A stretch of DNA of 64,000 nucleotides from Blasia pusilla (GCA_050084515.1 CM114272.1:868001-932000), one strand, 5' to 3'. Counted from the first letter of the stretch, positions 11,120-22,326 are shown. Translations and numbers: made by a program. The notes: generated from the sequence alone by a model not told the origin.

Positions 11120-12096
11120 CAAAGAGCTAAGTCTATGGTGCCCATACTAGCAAGGACCTAGAAAGCATGTCATGATCGTGGGTCCAAGGAGGAAAGACCT
11201 TGCTTTGACCTACCAAAGTTGGAACCTAGACTAGGTAGTTGCGAGACTAGGAAGGGCGGCGGAATCAGACGCTAGATGCCAAGGGCACATGTCTTGTAAC
11301 TAGCCTAAGACGAGAAAGGGACGTCACTACTCGCAAGGACAAAGGCAAGGCAAGCAAGGTTTGAGACCTTGGAGCCACAAGCTTGGTCAAGGGTAAGAAG
11401 CGAGGAACAAGTAAGTAGTGAAGATGGGCGAGACATCACAAGACTAGTTACGCAACGTGAAGGCCGGGTGGCAAGACAACCATAAGACGCCAAATGGGGA
11501 ATCAAAATGTGTGATAGCCATGATATGCATGCAATTTGGATCCAAGCTCCAAGATGCTTTTGGGGAGTGTAGAGTTGCATGATTTTCCAGAAGCCTCCAC
11601 CAAACCATCTTGATGGATAACTAGTCAAACGTGGGTTCTCAATTTGCAAACCATGTTTGGGTTGAGGGCCAAAATCAAGGGCCTAAGGGGGGCAATAGGG
11701 AAGGTGGGACTCCCTCAGAGAACCCCGAGAAGTACCTATAAAGGGAACACTCCTACTTGCTCAAATCTTTGAACTAGGAATTAACCATGATGTGTGTTTG
11801 GCCATATTTTAGGCTTGAGCTAAGGGACGTACCTTGGGGAATTAATGATTGAAGCAATCCAATATAGGCAATCAACGTGGGAAGATTGGTCAAGGCTTGG
11901 GGAAGAGACTTCTTAAGTAGAGGTTATGCACTTGGGAAGATTGGATCCGATTATCGCTTTGAAACTTTTAAGCTACCTACGGAATGCGCATTTGGTTGAG
12001 TCTTTGGGACTCAATCTGATTTTTCCCCTTGCAAATCTCAAGGTCGGGAGTGATTTGGGGCAAAGCTAGGAGAAGTAGAGGTTGAACTCTATGAAG

Positions 12097-12113
12097 TGGT
12101 ATTAGAGCAAACC
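12097..12113 (+). other. Primer binding site of element D
   Basis: TGGTATTAGAGCAAACC closely resembles the TGGTATCAGAGC complement of the plant initiator-Met tRNA 3' end used by many Ty3/gypsy and Ty1/copia elements. Its position just before the degraded gag region supports the call. Confidence 0.8.
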
Positions 12114-12149
12114 ATCGCACGAGCCATGGATAGTGGATGATTTTGGTGG

Positions 12150-13560
12150 CAATGATCAACATGGCTAAGGACGGGGACAAGCCTTGTAAGAGTAAGAAAA
12201 AGATCATGGATCTCAACCGCTTGGGCTTGGGGAAGGTTTGAGGCATGTGGGGAATGAGTATATTGGGCCAAATCTCCCATGAGACTTCAAGGATAATGGG
12301 GAATTCAATAAGTTATCCGATCAAGATGAGGATTCATGGGAGAAAATGTCGATTGGAGAAAGTTACCCACCCAAGACTTTTGGCGACTTGTTGGAGGAAC
12401 TTGATCTTGGGGGGCTCGATGCCCAAAGAGATGAACCCATGGAATCCAAATGCGTGAAGAGGAAGGTTAGGCAAAATGCTTAGTGGAAAGTCATGTGGGT
12501 TTAATCACCCACGAGTTTCAATGAAGTTCAGTGTGTCATCTTCAAGGCCTTGAAGGAACAATTGCAAGCCTAGATGAGCCATGTGGTTGCGGAGACCATG
12601 AAGGTGTGTAGCTCAACTTCAGTCTTGTCTCCAAGGTATCCATTGGGAGATGTAAGAAAGGAGTTAAGCAAGATGGATATCAAGTGCCTCTATCAATCGG
12701 TGACTAAGGTAGAGCAGGTTTTTAGGACTTACCATTTTCCAAAGGCGAGGTGAGGAGCTAAGGCCTCTTTGAAGTTGGAGGCATATGCAAATATGTGATA
12801 TCAAGAATTTTTTGAGAATAAGAATAACACAGAGCCATATTAGGGGATGGTAACCTAAAAAAAAAGGAGATGTTTGGTGTCAAGGGACCAACCACGATTT
12901 GGTTGCAGAAAATGCAATTGAGAGGCTCAATCGCTAGCTAGCTTCATAACTCAGTTCCAAGAGACGTTGGCGTTGAACGATGATATGTTAGACCTTCTCC
13001 AAGTCTTACAATTTTTGGATGCAATGCCTCTTAAGTTGAAATGGAAACTAAGGGAGAAAAGCGTAATGCTAACAACCAAGTTTGGGAATTTGACATAGCT
13101 AATCAATTGGTGGCAAGAAATCTAAGTCTCAAGAAAGAAAGAGAAGACAATCCCTATTATGAAGGCAAGGACACCATTTTGCGGGGCAAAGAAGAGGAAA
13201 TCTGAAGAGACAAGGTGGCAAGTGGGGTCAAAATCCAAAAGTTTGAAACCAAAGTTGCATAGAAATGGACTTGTTCGTCCATGGGATGAATATGCCCAAC
13301 GAGTCCCATGCCTTGGTTTTATTGGTATCCAAGTTTCTCGTGTGGTCTTGGGATGCGAGAACAGGTGTGGGCTTGGATTGAGGGAGGCAAGTAGGGATCA
13401 AATGGATGTGCTGGATGTGAGCCAATGCTTGGCCTGCATCGCCAATCACAAGCTCGTATGTATGTAGCTTAGGCAACATAATTATAATTTTATCACTTAG
13501 GCTTTTGCATAGACATGTTATAATGATTAGATCAACCAAAGGCATATTAGAGGCTCCTTT
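12150..13560 (+). pseudogene. Element D gag/protease region, degraded
   Basis: No long frame survives. Short stretches near 12895-13070 suggest a gag segment ending in charged residues, followed by a basic region (KKRKSEETRWQVGSKSKSL, 13190-13250). I cannot see an intact zinc knuckle or protease active site. The assignment is by position between the primer site and RT. Confidence 0.5.
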
Positions 13561-14215
13561 TGCTCATGGAACTCCCATGAAGAAATCTCGAAGAAGGATG
13601 GGTCTATGTGGTTGTGTGTAAATTATAGTGGGTTGAACAAAAAGACCATCAAGAACAAGTATCCATCATCTTTTTCAGATGACTTTTTTGATGCAATGGA
13701 AGGGTCCACGTATTTTACTAAGATTAACCTAAGACAAGGTTCTTTCCAAATCTGAATCACAACAGGGGATGAAAGTAAGATAGCGATGAGGACAAGATTC
13801 GAATCCTATGAGCTCCTAGCAATGCCATTCGGGCTAACTAATGGGCCAACTATCTTCATGACTCTCATGAATTCTATCTTTCAGTATATATTAGATAGCA
13901 GATTAGCGGTGATCGAGGAGATATTAATGTTCTCCTCAAATAAGTCTTAGGGTGTATGAGTTAGAACAAAGTGTTTGCAAAACCTTCTAAGTGTTGCTTC
14001 ATGGTCCAAGAAGTGGAATTCTTGGGACAAATATTGGCAATGGAAGGCATATGACAGAGTCATAACAAGCTTGAGGCTATCAAGTTGTGGCTAACACTAA
14101 AGAATCCAACTGAGACAAAGGTCATTTATGGGATTTGTAACCTTTTGTAGGAGATCCATCTAGGATTTTTCCAAGGTTACTAGACCAATCTATGACTTGA
14201 CGCAGAAAGAAATGG
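13561..14215 (+). pseudogene. Element D reverse transcriptase, degraded
   Basis: Translates in pieces to recognisable Ty3 RT: KKDGSMWLCVNYSGLNKKTI (from 13590), FFDAMEGSTYFTKINLRQG (13687-13742) and ELLAMPFGLTNGPTIFMTLM (13811-13870). The catalytic YxDD box is replaced by a sequence reading IEEIL near 13911. Several stops interrupt the frame. Confidence 0.85.
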
Positions 14216-14269
14216 TGTGTCGATGGTCCAAGGAGTGTCAAGAGCCATTCGAGCAACTAAATATTTTGG

Positions 14270-14660
14270 TAAGCAACCCTCTTGTACGCAAGTTTCCGGA
14301 AATGTGGTTCCCTTTCAAAGTTGTAGCCGATGCATCTAGCTTTGCAATTGAGAGCGTACTAAATTGAGCGGGTTGAACCATTTCTTATAAGTCAGCCAAG
14401 TTAGAGAAAAACTTGCCTTCTCATGAGTGGGACATGTATCCGGTTATTCATTGCCTAAATAAGTGGGAAGTATACTTGTTACATAGTCCTCACTTCAAAG
14501 TTTAGGTGGACAACATCACTTGCAAGTGTTTTACAAGTCAAGAGAAGCTATAATCAAAACAAATCTATTGACAAGAATACCTAGTGAGATTCAATATGGA
14601 TTTTTTTTATAAGCCAGGAAAGGAGAATATTGCAAAAAACGCCTTGAGTACGCGGGAACA
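14270..14660 (+). pseudogene. Element D RNase H, degraded
   Basis: VVADASSFAIESVLN (14320-14365) corresponds to the first catalytic Asp region of Ty3 RNase H. SAKLEKNLPSHEWDMYPVIH and FKPGKEN-like FYKPGKENIA (14608-14640) follow in the expected order. Stops are present. Confidence 0.8.
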
Positions 14661-14739
14661 ATACTTGAGAAGAACTTAGATGTTGGAAAGAAATTCGAAA
14701 AACTTGATAAAGGTGACATATCAACATAATGAAATTTCC

Positions 14740-15990
14740 CAAGGATGGTTAGAGACTCTAAAGAAGGGGGCAAGTGTGATATACATTACACTTGTGGATT
14801 GTGTTCCAAAAATAAGGTTGGACCTTGGAATTGGTAATAGTTGAAGAAGCCATGATGTCTTGCCATAGTCTGTTCAATTCTTTTGGAAAACCAAACATGA
14901 TTGGGCATACTTTATGGTATCCTTGTCTTGAGATGGCCAATAATAATATTTCCCAAGAATCTCCAAGGTCTCTAGATGTCCCCTCCAAGTGGATCATGGA
15001 TTTGGGAAAGTTTTGCTATGAATTTCATTATGGGATTACCTTAATCAAAAGAATTAAAATCAATCATTGTAGTGATGGATCGATTTTGTAGGATGAGATT
15101 TTTAATTTTGACTCAAAATATGGTTTTAGCCAACATGAAAATGCAAGTTATGGGATGAGCAAAATATTTTCCGTGACACTTTGTCCGGATCAGAAGATGA
15201 ATTCGAAAATGACTACGACGATGTATTTTATTATGGTATTGAGCCAAATAGGCATGGAGGTCGATTTGATAGGATACTTGATGATTTTTTGAGGGCTGTT
15301 AGTGTGACAAATTACAAGACTAGATTATGGAGGCACTGGAAAAATGGAGTCTGTCGGTCTGGTCGCAATTTTAAATTTGCCTATGGAGATGGAGAACTTT
15401 GCACATTACCCTAATGGTGAACCACTCAAACAAATATGCTACACAAGCTATCCCATTTAGTTCTGTGACACTGTTTTCAAACATTGGGATTTACCAAGTG
15501 AGTTAGTATCTGATGGAGACACCAAGTTTGTCTCTAAGTTGTAGATATGTATCTATTTAAGATACTAGGAGTGGATTTGATCTTAAGTTTGGATTATCAC
15601 TTGATATGGTAGGTCAAGCGGAACATGTAAACTTAACACTTGAGAAGTATTTGCGAAACTATGTTTTGGTAGATCAAATTGATTAGGCAAAGCATTTTCC
15701 TATGGCGGTGTTTAAGTATGAGAACTCCATGCATTTGGCGAGAGGAAATACGCCACCGTGTCTATTGGTAGTGGGGTTCAATCATAAAACCCCAACTTGC
15801 TTTGAAGAACTAAAGTGATGAGTTCCATGCTGATAATGGAGGATTTCTTGTCAAAGGAGTTGCAAGACTGTAGATAGGCTTCCACATTATTAGAACGAGA
15901 CCGACCTCTTTACAAGAGACAAGCTAATATTCATAGGAAGGTTGTGAGCTTTCAAGTTGGGAATCTTGTTTGGCTAAGACTAAGGTCCTA
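14740..15990 (+). pseudogene. Element D integrase, degraded and interrupted
   Basis: A VVMDRF-like stretch near 15070 marks the first catalytic Asp region, and LPSELVSDGDTKFVSK (15490-15540) marks the second. FQVGNLVWLRLR (15952-15990) matches the post-catalytic FxVGDLVWL motif. Between the first two Asp regions lies a 230-bp open stretch (15181-15414) that does not resemble integrase. Confidence 0.75.
15181..15414 (+). CDS. Unrecognised acidic open frame inside the integrase of element D
   Basis: An open frame of 77 codons starts SGSEDEFENDYDDVFYYG, with an acidic N-terminus and a basic C-terminal half (YKTRLWRHWKNGVCRSGRNF). It is uninterrupted although the surrounding integrase is full of stops, and does not match any integrase region I know. 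It could be a small captured or inserted sequence, or chance. I do not recognise it. Confidence 0.2.
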   Translation: MSGSEDEFENDYDDVFYYGIEPNRHGGRFDRILDDFLRAVSVTNYKTRLWRHWKNGVCRSGRNFKFAYGDGELCTLP

Positions 15991-16678
15991 CCCATTTATC
16001 TTCAAGTGTTGATTGGAAGAAACTGGACAATCACTCATATGAATCACAAAATATGTACGTGGTTCACTTTCAGTGCGGAAGCTACATCCACGATCAAAAA
16101 CTCTCAGGTTGCTTTATTGAAATCTACACACATTGTACATTGTGAGCTCTCCAAGACTTACTCGGGTGGGCAGAATGACACCGGAACTAAGGAGCCCGAA
16201 ATAAGTGTTCCCATCCATAGCTCAGAATAAGTGTTCCCATCCATAGCAACCTAATAAACGACATTGAGTACTCCCATTTGACCAAGTGTTACCATATGAA
16301 AGAAAGGTCTCTCAAAAGAGGACACCCTCTCTGCATGACACACCTTACTTGGCTCTAGGTCCAAGTCCAATCACCAATCATACAAGACGTCATGGTGTGT
16401 CATAAGATTCCTAACAGATAGCACCTACCCAAAAGGTTCACTCATAAGGTAAGGATAATACGCACATGTTACCTCAAAGGTAGCATGTTACAATGACCTC
16501 CCCTAGGATCCCTCTAGTGGGTCAATGTATTTTCGAATGCCTCTCCAAAAGTCATGTTACTTTCATACATTGATTCATGACCTCTATATAGTTAGATTAA
16601 TCTTAGTAAAGAAGATGAATCTAGAATTGGCATGGATATTATTGTTATTTCCATGCAAAATAAATAAAATTCTATATA
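15991..16678. other. Spacer with a short tandem duplication
   Basis: No gene is recognisable. A 21-bp sequence (ATAAGTGTTCCCATCCATAG plus C) is repeated at 16201-16221 and 16227-16247. A stretch near 16055-16100 (ACGTGGTTCACTTTCAGTGC) has the flavour of a copia-type LTR end, but this is too weak to annotate. Confidence 0.5.
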
Positions 16679-17287
16679 TCGTCCTGTGCATACACATTGC
16701 TACATAATCCACATTGTTGGTCACTTCTATACACCATACCACATCAATCATGCCAACACACAGATCAATCCACTCAATAAAAAAATATACTCTCGCGTAT
16801 ACATAAAGACTACACAACAAAATGAGAGTAAAAATGGTTCACACGGTCAACTCCACTCTCGAATCTATATTGGCATATCCATCCATCCTTTGATATTAAA
16901 GAATTCGGAGGCTATCTCCCTAATTCCTACTGCACATAAAGCAAGAGAGGTGCTCCTAAGGCCTAACATGAGAAAGATGGTTTGAGAAATTAAAGCCATC
17001 TCTCACTCTCTTATAACCTTGGAAAGAGTCAAGAGACTCTTCCCCAAAAATAGTCTCCAAATAGTAACTTGATTGCATAGATTACCAAGTGACCTAGGAC
17101 TCGATCAAGGGATCATCTAGTTGATAATGACCAAAATGGGAAAATCGTGAGAAATGATGTCCCCAATGGAACAACGTGTCACCAACCTCATCCAATATCT
17201 CATGATAAAGTTACACCCAAAAATCCGTTGATCCTCTATGTCGTCGATGCGGTAGAACTCTATTTATCGGCTAACTAAGATGTGACA
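16679..17287 (-). repeat. Stand-alone A-B unit U1 (LTR-like, 609 bp)
   Basis: A complete LTR-like unit on the minus strand: sense start TGTCACATCTTAGTTAGCC (at 17287) and end near GTATGCACAGG (about 16679). The B part is 16679-16816 and the A part 16817-17287. It keeps both hairpins; the upstream one reads AAGAGTC-AAGA-GACTCTT, a paired change relative to AAGAGCC...GGCTCTT in copies A and B. Two bases separate it from copy C. It may be a solo LTR or part of a composite end of copy C. Confidence 0.75.
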
Positions 17288-17289
17288 AG

Positions 17290-17645
17290 TGTCGTATGCA
17301 TACAAATTGATACACAATCCACATCTCTCATCACATCTAAACACCACACCACACCACACCGATCTTCTCAAGATACGGGTTGATCCACTTATTAAAAAAA
17401 ATATAATAACGCATATGCATTGAGACCACAAAATTGTCCCTCATAACACCAGATAGTAAACATCATATCTACCTGACATGATCATCTAATCTATATACAT
17501 CTAGCACAGTCGATGCCGTCATACCAGCCACATCTCCCAACACATATTTGTCCCCAGATCCATCTCATCTATCTCCACCTAGAGATATCCATGTATCTAG
17601 ATGTCATCTTGGTAGTTGGAGTGTTGTACAACTACCTATGGTGGT
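17290..17645 (-). repeat. Copy C terminal 'B' segment and 3' untranslated remnant
   Basis: 17290-17434 aligns with the B part of unit U1 and ends at CACAAAAT. The following TCATAACACCAGATAGTAAA aligns with the region next to the polypurine-like tract of copies A and B, with the G-runs deleted. 17520-17645 is not assignable. At 17646 the sequence jumps to the methyltransferase motif I region. Confidence 0.6.
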
Positions 17646-18055
17646 GATCCCTCCGAAGAGATCTAGCACTCTCGCACCCTCCTCTTGACGCTGCGAAAGA
17701 AGAGGTGTGGTATCCAAAGATATGAAGTCTCCATTCCAAGAGCACGCTAATCATTTAATTATGTCTACTCTAAGACACACACCTACGTCACTAGCTCGTC
17801 TGCACTCCTTTGCAACTCAATGCGCGTACCCAACAACGGTGAAGAGGTCTCCGCCCCGTGGTAAGAGACACCCACTCTAGGATGTACCTCCATGGAACTA
17901 TCCGCTACGCACTAGGATGTCCTCTGCATGGATGCTCCCCTCCAAAAACTCCCTAAGAACTACTAACTACATGTGAATATTACCAATGTGGTCAAGGCAT
18001 CATCACATGGACCACCACTACGCCCTGCAAACTGCATAAATAAATGGCTCACCCG
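17646..18055 (-). pseudogene. Copy C methyltransferase stub (linker and motif I only)
   Basis: The sense strand shows a CTAGATCTCTTCGGAGGGATC-like block encoding the LDLFGG motif I, but with two inserted bases just before it. Similarity to copies A and B stops immediately after this motif. Everything downstream in the family polyprotein is deleted here. Confidence 0.65.
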
Positions 18056-18560
18056 TCCATCACCTAATCGCAACCTTGAATGATAAGAAGCCATATCCTC
18101 CTAGAAGTCAAGGATGAAACCAAGAGGATAGAACACCATACTCCCTACAAACACATCATATGATTGTGCGGATGTTGTAATCACCCGAGTGTGCACCATC
18201 GCACTATCAGACTTATGCTTTGGTTGGAGTCTAACAACTAACTCATGTCAAGTCATGTCTTACGCGGGGATCCTAATAGAGGTTTGTATTTGGAAGGGAT
18301 AAGGATCAATGTTTCCTTTGTGTAACCCCAACGCCAAACATGCCGCCTTCCCTAACATCAAGGGTTGCATGCACGAATCAAGTAGAACGTGCTATTGGTG
18401 GTACCGTACATGTGGGACTAACCAAGTGAAACACTCTAGCTTAGTTGTCCAACAACACCACACCGAGTGTCATTATGGCTTGCTCTATGGTTGGTTGAGC
18501 TAGCATATCTACCAGCTTTTCCGCCACAGTTGGCCATGAAAGAGCGGGGGACATCGCAAG
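18056..18560 (-). pseudogene. Copy C aspartic protease, active site altered
   Basis: Aligned with the copy A and B protease. The active-site triplet reads DSC instead of DSG (about 18370-18380), and the flanking MQPLMLGKAACLALGL stretch is conserved. Small indels break the frame. It follows gag in the family order. Confidence 0.7.
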
Positions 18561-20280
18561 CATATGCTCCAAGGGCAAGTCCGCCACCTCCTCACCAACC
18601 ACCTACAAATGAGAGGCAATCACCTCTCCACACTAACACTGCATGGCGGCCAACCGTAACGCCTCTGATGATCCAACTCCCATCATCGCTAACTCCATGG
18701 CGGAAAACAATGGAACCTGGCTTACCCTAGTGGCCATCTCCAACAATGTGGTAAAAATTGGCTCCACCCAAACCTACATAGGAATCACCTCTCCAACTCC
18801 TTGTGAGATCAACGCACCTGCCTCATCTGTGGGCACTATTGGTCGTCTAGGCACCATTGATGGTGTATGTAGTGCCTCCAACAACGTTAGCAACTAGGGA
18901 ACCCTAGCCTATTGTCCATCAATTTCCTCATGTGGGTTGATCTCAACCCCATCTCTCTGTGGCTTGCAATTGGTCCCTCTCGTAACACCTTGAGTTACCA
19001 CTACAGTAGCCTCTATCCAAACCCGCACTATACATAAACCTCAAGCGTGCATAATCCTTCCCCATATCTTGATACAATGTGAAGGGTGGAGCCATAATTG
19101 CTACTCTCGGCTCTGTGCTTATCAGTGCTTGCATCATCAACATGGCGAAAATCCTCCCCTCTAACTGATCAATGTGAGTGAGGAGTGTTGCATGGGATGC
19201 ACGTCCTTCATCTCCTCTGATTGGTGGTGGAACAAAACAAGCATGATTGTCAACTCCTTGATCTCCACCAACTCTCTCGTCCCCATGCCCTCAACCTAGT
19301 TTTGGATGTAGCTCTTGGCAAAGATCAAAACATCTATCCCTAGTGTGACCATATTGGTGACAATGATCACACTACAATTGTGGCGGGGCCATCCTAGGTG
19401 GCTCTTGAGAAATCGAAGGCACCCTCAGCCCTCTCCCGTATTGTGGACAATCCCTTTTCCTATGGGGCCCACCACACATCCAACAAACCATCGCTGGTCT
19501 GTGCTAGGCAACATATATCAATACAAGTTGTTGCCTCATAGCTCACGATACTTGCCATGCTCTTTGGGCACACCTGCTTGCTCTTATGGTAGTGGTGCAC
19601 GCTGAGGCACATATGGGGCTACTCCTACTTGTGGGAAACCCTAGGAAAATCTTGTGGTCACAACATGCTCCTCACTCAAGATGAGCTCAACCCGCTCAGA
19701 TCCCTCGAAGGCCACCTTCAATATGGGCGTTGCCCATATTGAAGGTGGCCTTTGAGGGATCTAAGCGAAGCAACATTGCATCTCACACACTCCTCAAAGG
19801 GCTCTACCACCTTACCGCCCTCATTGCTAACATCTCCATCTAGTCCTAGGGTTGATGGTGTAGGTCTCTCCCCTCTCACTATCCCATCATATACCTTGCG
19901 GCCACTAGTGGATACATACCTTGGAGCCCAACACATCCTCCAAGCATTGATCTCTACTGAGTGTAAAGACCAAAACTCCATGTAGTTATCCATCGGAGGA
20001 CCCTCTAAATGCTAGAACAAACCCTTCCATGCCATGAAAGGGTTGAACCATGGAGGGGCTCATATCTCATGGAAGTCACATCATGTGTCAAACTCATGGA
20101 TGAAGTCATCAAGATGAATGGTGCCTACCCCATCCGAGAAATGACGCATGCCCAGGTGGCTCATGTCGTCCTTCTCCCTCTTCGTGACACTGTCTCTGTT
20201 TGCAATCTCGTCGTCAAACCCAATGTCTAGTGATGATGATCTAGCCACGAATAGGAGTCGGGGTAGTTCCTCACTCAAAA
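18561..20280 (-). pseudogene. Copy C gag, with deletion and foldback
   Basis: N-terminal part EELPRLLFVARSSSLDIGFD to LDDFIHEFDT, then the DNYMEFWSLHSVEINAWRMC region. Copy C keeps the Trp codon (TGG) where A and B share TGA. The nucleocapsid knuckle (CHQYGHTRDRC region) is near 19330-19375. About 250 bp of the central capsid is missing and replaced by an inverted copy of flanking gag (19699-19761). Confidence 0.75.
19699..19761. repeat. Foldback in copy C gag (30-bp arms, 3-bp loop)
   Basis: Left arm 19699-19728 and right arm 19732-19761 are inverse complements apart from about one position (GCCACCTTCAATATGGGC-GTT-GCCCATATTGAAGGTGGC core). The left arm is in register with gag; the right arm is an inverted copy joined to more distal gag, with loss of the gag between. 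Confidence 0.9.
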
Positions 20281-20503
20281 GCTATTAACACACTCTCAAG
20301 TCATTAGCTTAGGTGGCTATGCTATCCTCCCCCTCGATCCCTAATGGGTTGCCTCCCTATGCACTAGTATGTAGTCGTAGTTGCAGGTTCTCTTTTTACT
20401 CCGTCGCATCTATGTACTCCATCCATCCCACATACTTTGGAGCCATAATGGCTCTATCAAGCTTTAACTCCATCCATTATAGGCCTTGGAAAGATGCTGT
20501 AAG

Positions 20504-21349
20504 TGTCACATCTTAATTAGTTTGCCGAAAGGTAGAGTTCTACCCAATGTCCGGGGAGAACCCGGGTTACGTGTTGACCTAGCCGGAAGAAATTTAGAAT
20601 TTCCGATTCACTTTGAAAATCAACGGCCAAAAACTAGCAGAATACAGAGTTCTCCTTTATATTTGTATCTCTTTAGCCGATCGGATTCAGGAAAATATCA
20701 AAAATTACCGTTCTCGTCTGTAGAGAGTGGAAATGTACCGGTTCTCACCAAAAAACTACCCGGACCTTGGTTCTACCCCGTCAACAACGTGGAGGTTCAA
20801 CAGGCTATTTGAGTGTAATTTTGTTTTGAGATGTCGGATTAGGTTTGCGGGAGGCCCGTTGCGTTGGGAGCATTGTCTCTGATGACTTGCCTATTTTGGT
20901 CTTTATTAGCTAAGTGATATATTGACCGAGTCAATGGTCATCTAGTAACCTGTGCACGTAGGTTATCGTTGGGATGGCTATTTTTGGGGGAAGAGCATTT
21001 TGGCTCTTCCCAAGGCTATAAGAGAGGAGAGATGGCTTTTCCAAGCCATCTCTTTCATGATGGGCCTTAGGAACATCTCTCTTTCTTGTGTATGTAGGAA
21101 CTAGGATGCTAGCATTCGGATTCCCTCACAATTGAGGATAGATGTGGCTCGATATGCCGATGAATATGCAGGAGTGGAGTTTTAGGCCGGATGAGCCATT
21201 TTTACTCTGATTTTGTTGTGTGATGTCTATATGCATGAGTGTATTTGGTTTATGAGTGGATCGACCTGTGTGTTGGGAAGATCAGTGTTGTGTGATGTGT
21301 AGATGTGACCAACGATGTGGATTGTGTAGGGATGTGTATGCGCACAACA
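20504..21349 (+). repeat. Stand-alone A-B unit U2 (opposite strand, inside copy C leader)
   Basis: A plus-strand unit from TGTCACATCTTAATTAG to GTATGCGCACAACA, with A and B parts continuous across CTGATTTTGTTGTGTGATG (about 21219-21235). The TATA region (CTATAAGAGAGG, near 21018) and both hairpins are present (AGATGGCTT-TTCC-AAGCCATCT). It carries a 224-bp MITE near its start. It has no internal coding region. I found no clear flanking duplication. Confidence 0.75.
20546..20769. mobile_element. Small MITE in unit U2
   Basis: 224 bp flanked by GTTCTACCC on both sides (20537-20545 and 20770-20778). Its ends are inverted and similar: AATGTCCGGGGAG at the left and CTACCCGGACCTTG at the right. 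Units U1 and U3 lack this insert at the same place. A target duplication of 8-9 bp fits hAT or Mutator-type non-autonomous elements. Confidence 0.65.
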
Positions 21350-22326
21350 CAGGGCTCCCTATAAGTCTTGCCTCACATCCACGAGTCCCCTACTTCCTTC
21401 TAACTTTCTCACCTCTCTTAGGGCACAAACACCTATGAAGCCCTGAATTCTTGGATCCACGGTTGCCTTGCTAAGCCGAATTGACTATCCCCCATGATTT
21501 CCGCAATCATATGCAGAGCTCGTGACTCCATTAACTTGGTCCTATGTGGCCTTATGTGACTTTGGCCTACAGCGTGCCCATTCACTGCAACTCTGACTCT
21601 TGTAGGTATCCAATTCCACCTCGACTCTTAACGTTTCTCTCACACCCCTGTCCAAGGGACTCTCATTTTGTATTTTTTCCACCAACACAACCTTGTGTTC
21701 TGGACCCAACCACTCCCCAGCCTCCTCCTAACTCTTTGGACAAGCTGCCCTATGTGGCAGTGGCCCCTCAACTCCCTTTTTATGTGCCTCTTATATGTCC
21801 TCTGATCCCCATCCTCTCTACTTCAATTTTTGGCTTGCCACATCTGTTGCAAGCGCCACCAAATATGGTTAGCATCTCTATGCAACTCCTTCAGCCTCTC
21901 GTCCACGACACTCCCTCTGTGTCACATTGCAAATCACCCTCGCACACCCAAATTCTCATTCCACCACTTTGTGCACTCTAGCTCCTACGACCTAACCGTA
22001 GTCCAAGCCCGAGCCGACCACCTTGACTTAACAGCCCCCGACGGCTGCAAGCCCTAAACTGATGTCTTTCTTGACACTCGCCGCTCCTTAGACGATGCTA
22101 TGCACGGTCTACGCTAAGCATTGTCTTTCGCTACACTCTGCCACTGCCCTAGATCAATCCACACCAATAAAATTGAAGAAAAAAAGAGCGCTTCCGTGCA
22201 CGACCTCTTGAATAGAAAAATGACAACGCAAACGCCAACTAGTGGCTCCAGTGTTTGCAGGTAGGCAACTCACTTGCCTACCTGCATACAACGAATTCCC
22301 CCTGCCCCCTCACATCTTTCTCATGC
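21350..22326 (-). other. Copy C leader with a perfect 13-bp hairpin
   Basis: Leader between gag and the promoter segment. A perfect hairpin TGCAGGTAGGCAA-CTCAC-TTGCCTACCTGCA lies at 22256-22286. Copy A has a shortened form at the same place. No coding region is supported. Confidence 0.55.

Larger units (their letters stand above)
11120..15990 (+). mobile_element. Element D: old degraded Ty3/gypsy retrotransposon
   Basis: Plus-strand element of a different family from A/B/C. A candidate 5' LTR upstream of 12090 contains a TATAAAGGG box (about 11739). A primer site resembling the initiator-Met tRNA complement (TGGTATTAGAGCAAACC) lies at 12097-12113. Beyond it come gag-like, RT, RNase H and integrase sequences in the standard Ty3 order. 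Stops and frameshifts are dense throughout, so this insertion is much older than A and B. I do not see a matching 3' LTR, so that end is lost or too diverged. Confidence 0.8.

Noticed and set aside
16055-16160. Copia-like LTR end after element D
   Set aside because: Similarity is limited to a short ACGTGGTTC / TACATCCACG flavour; no matching second LTR.
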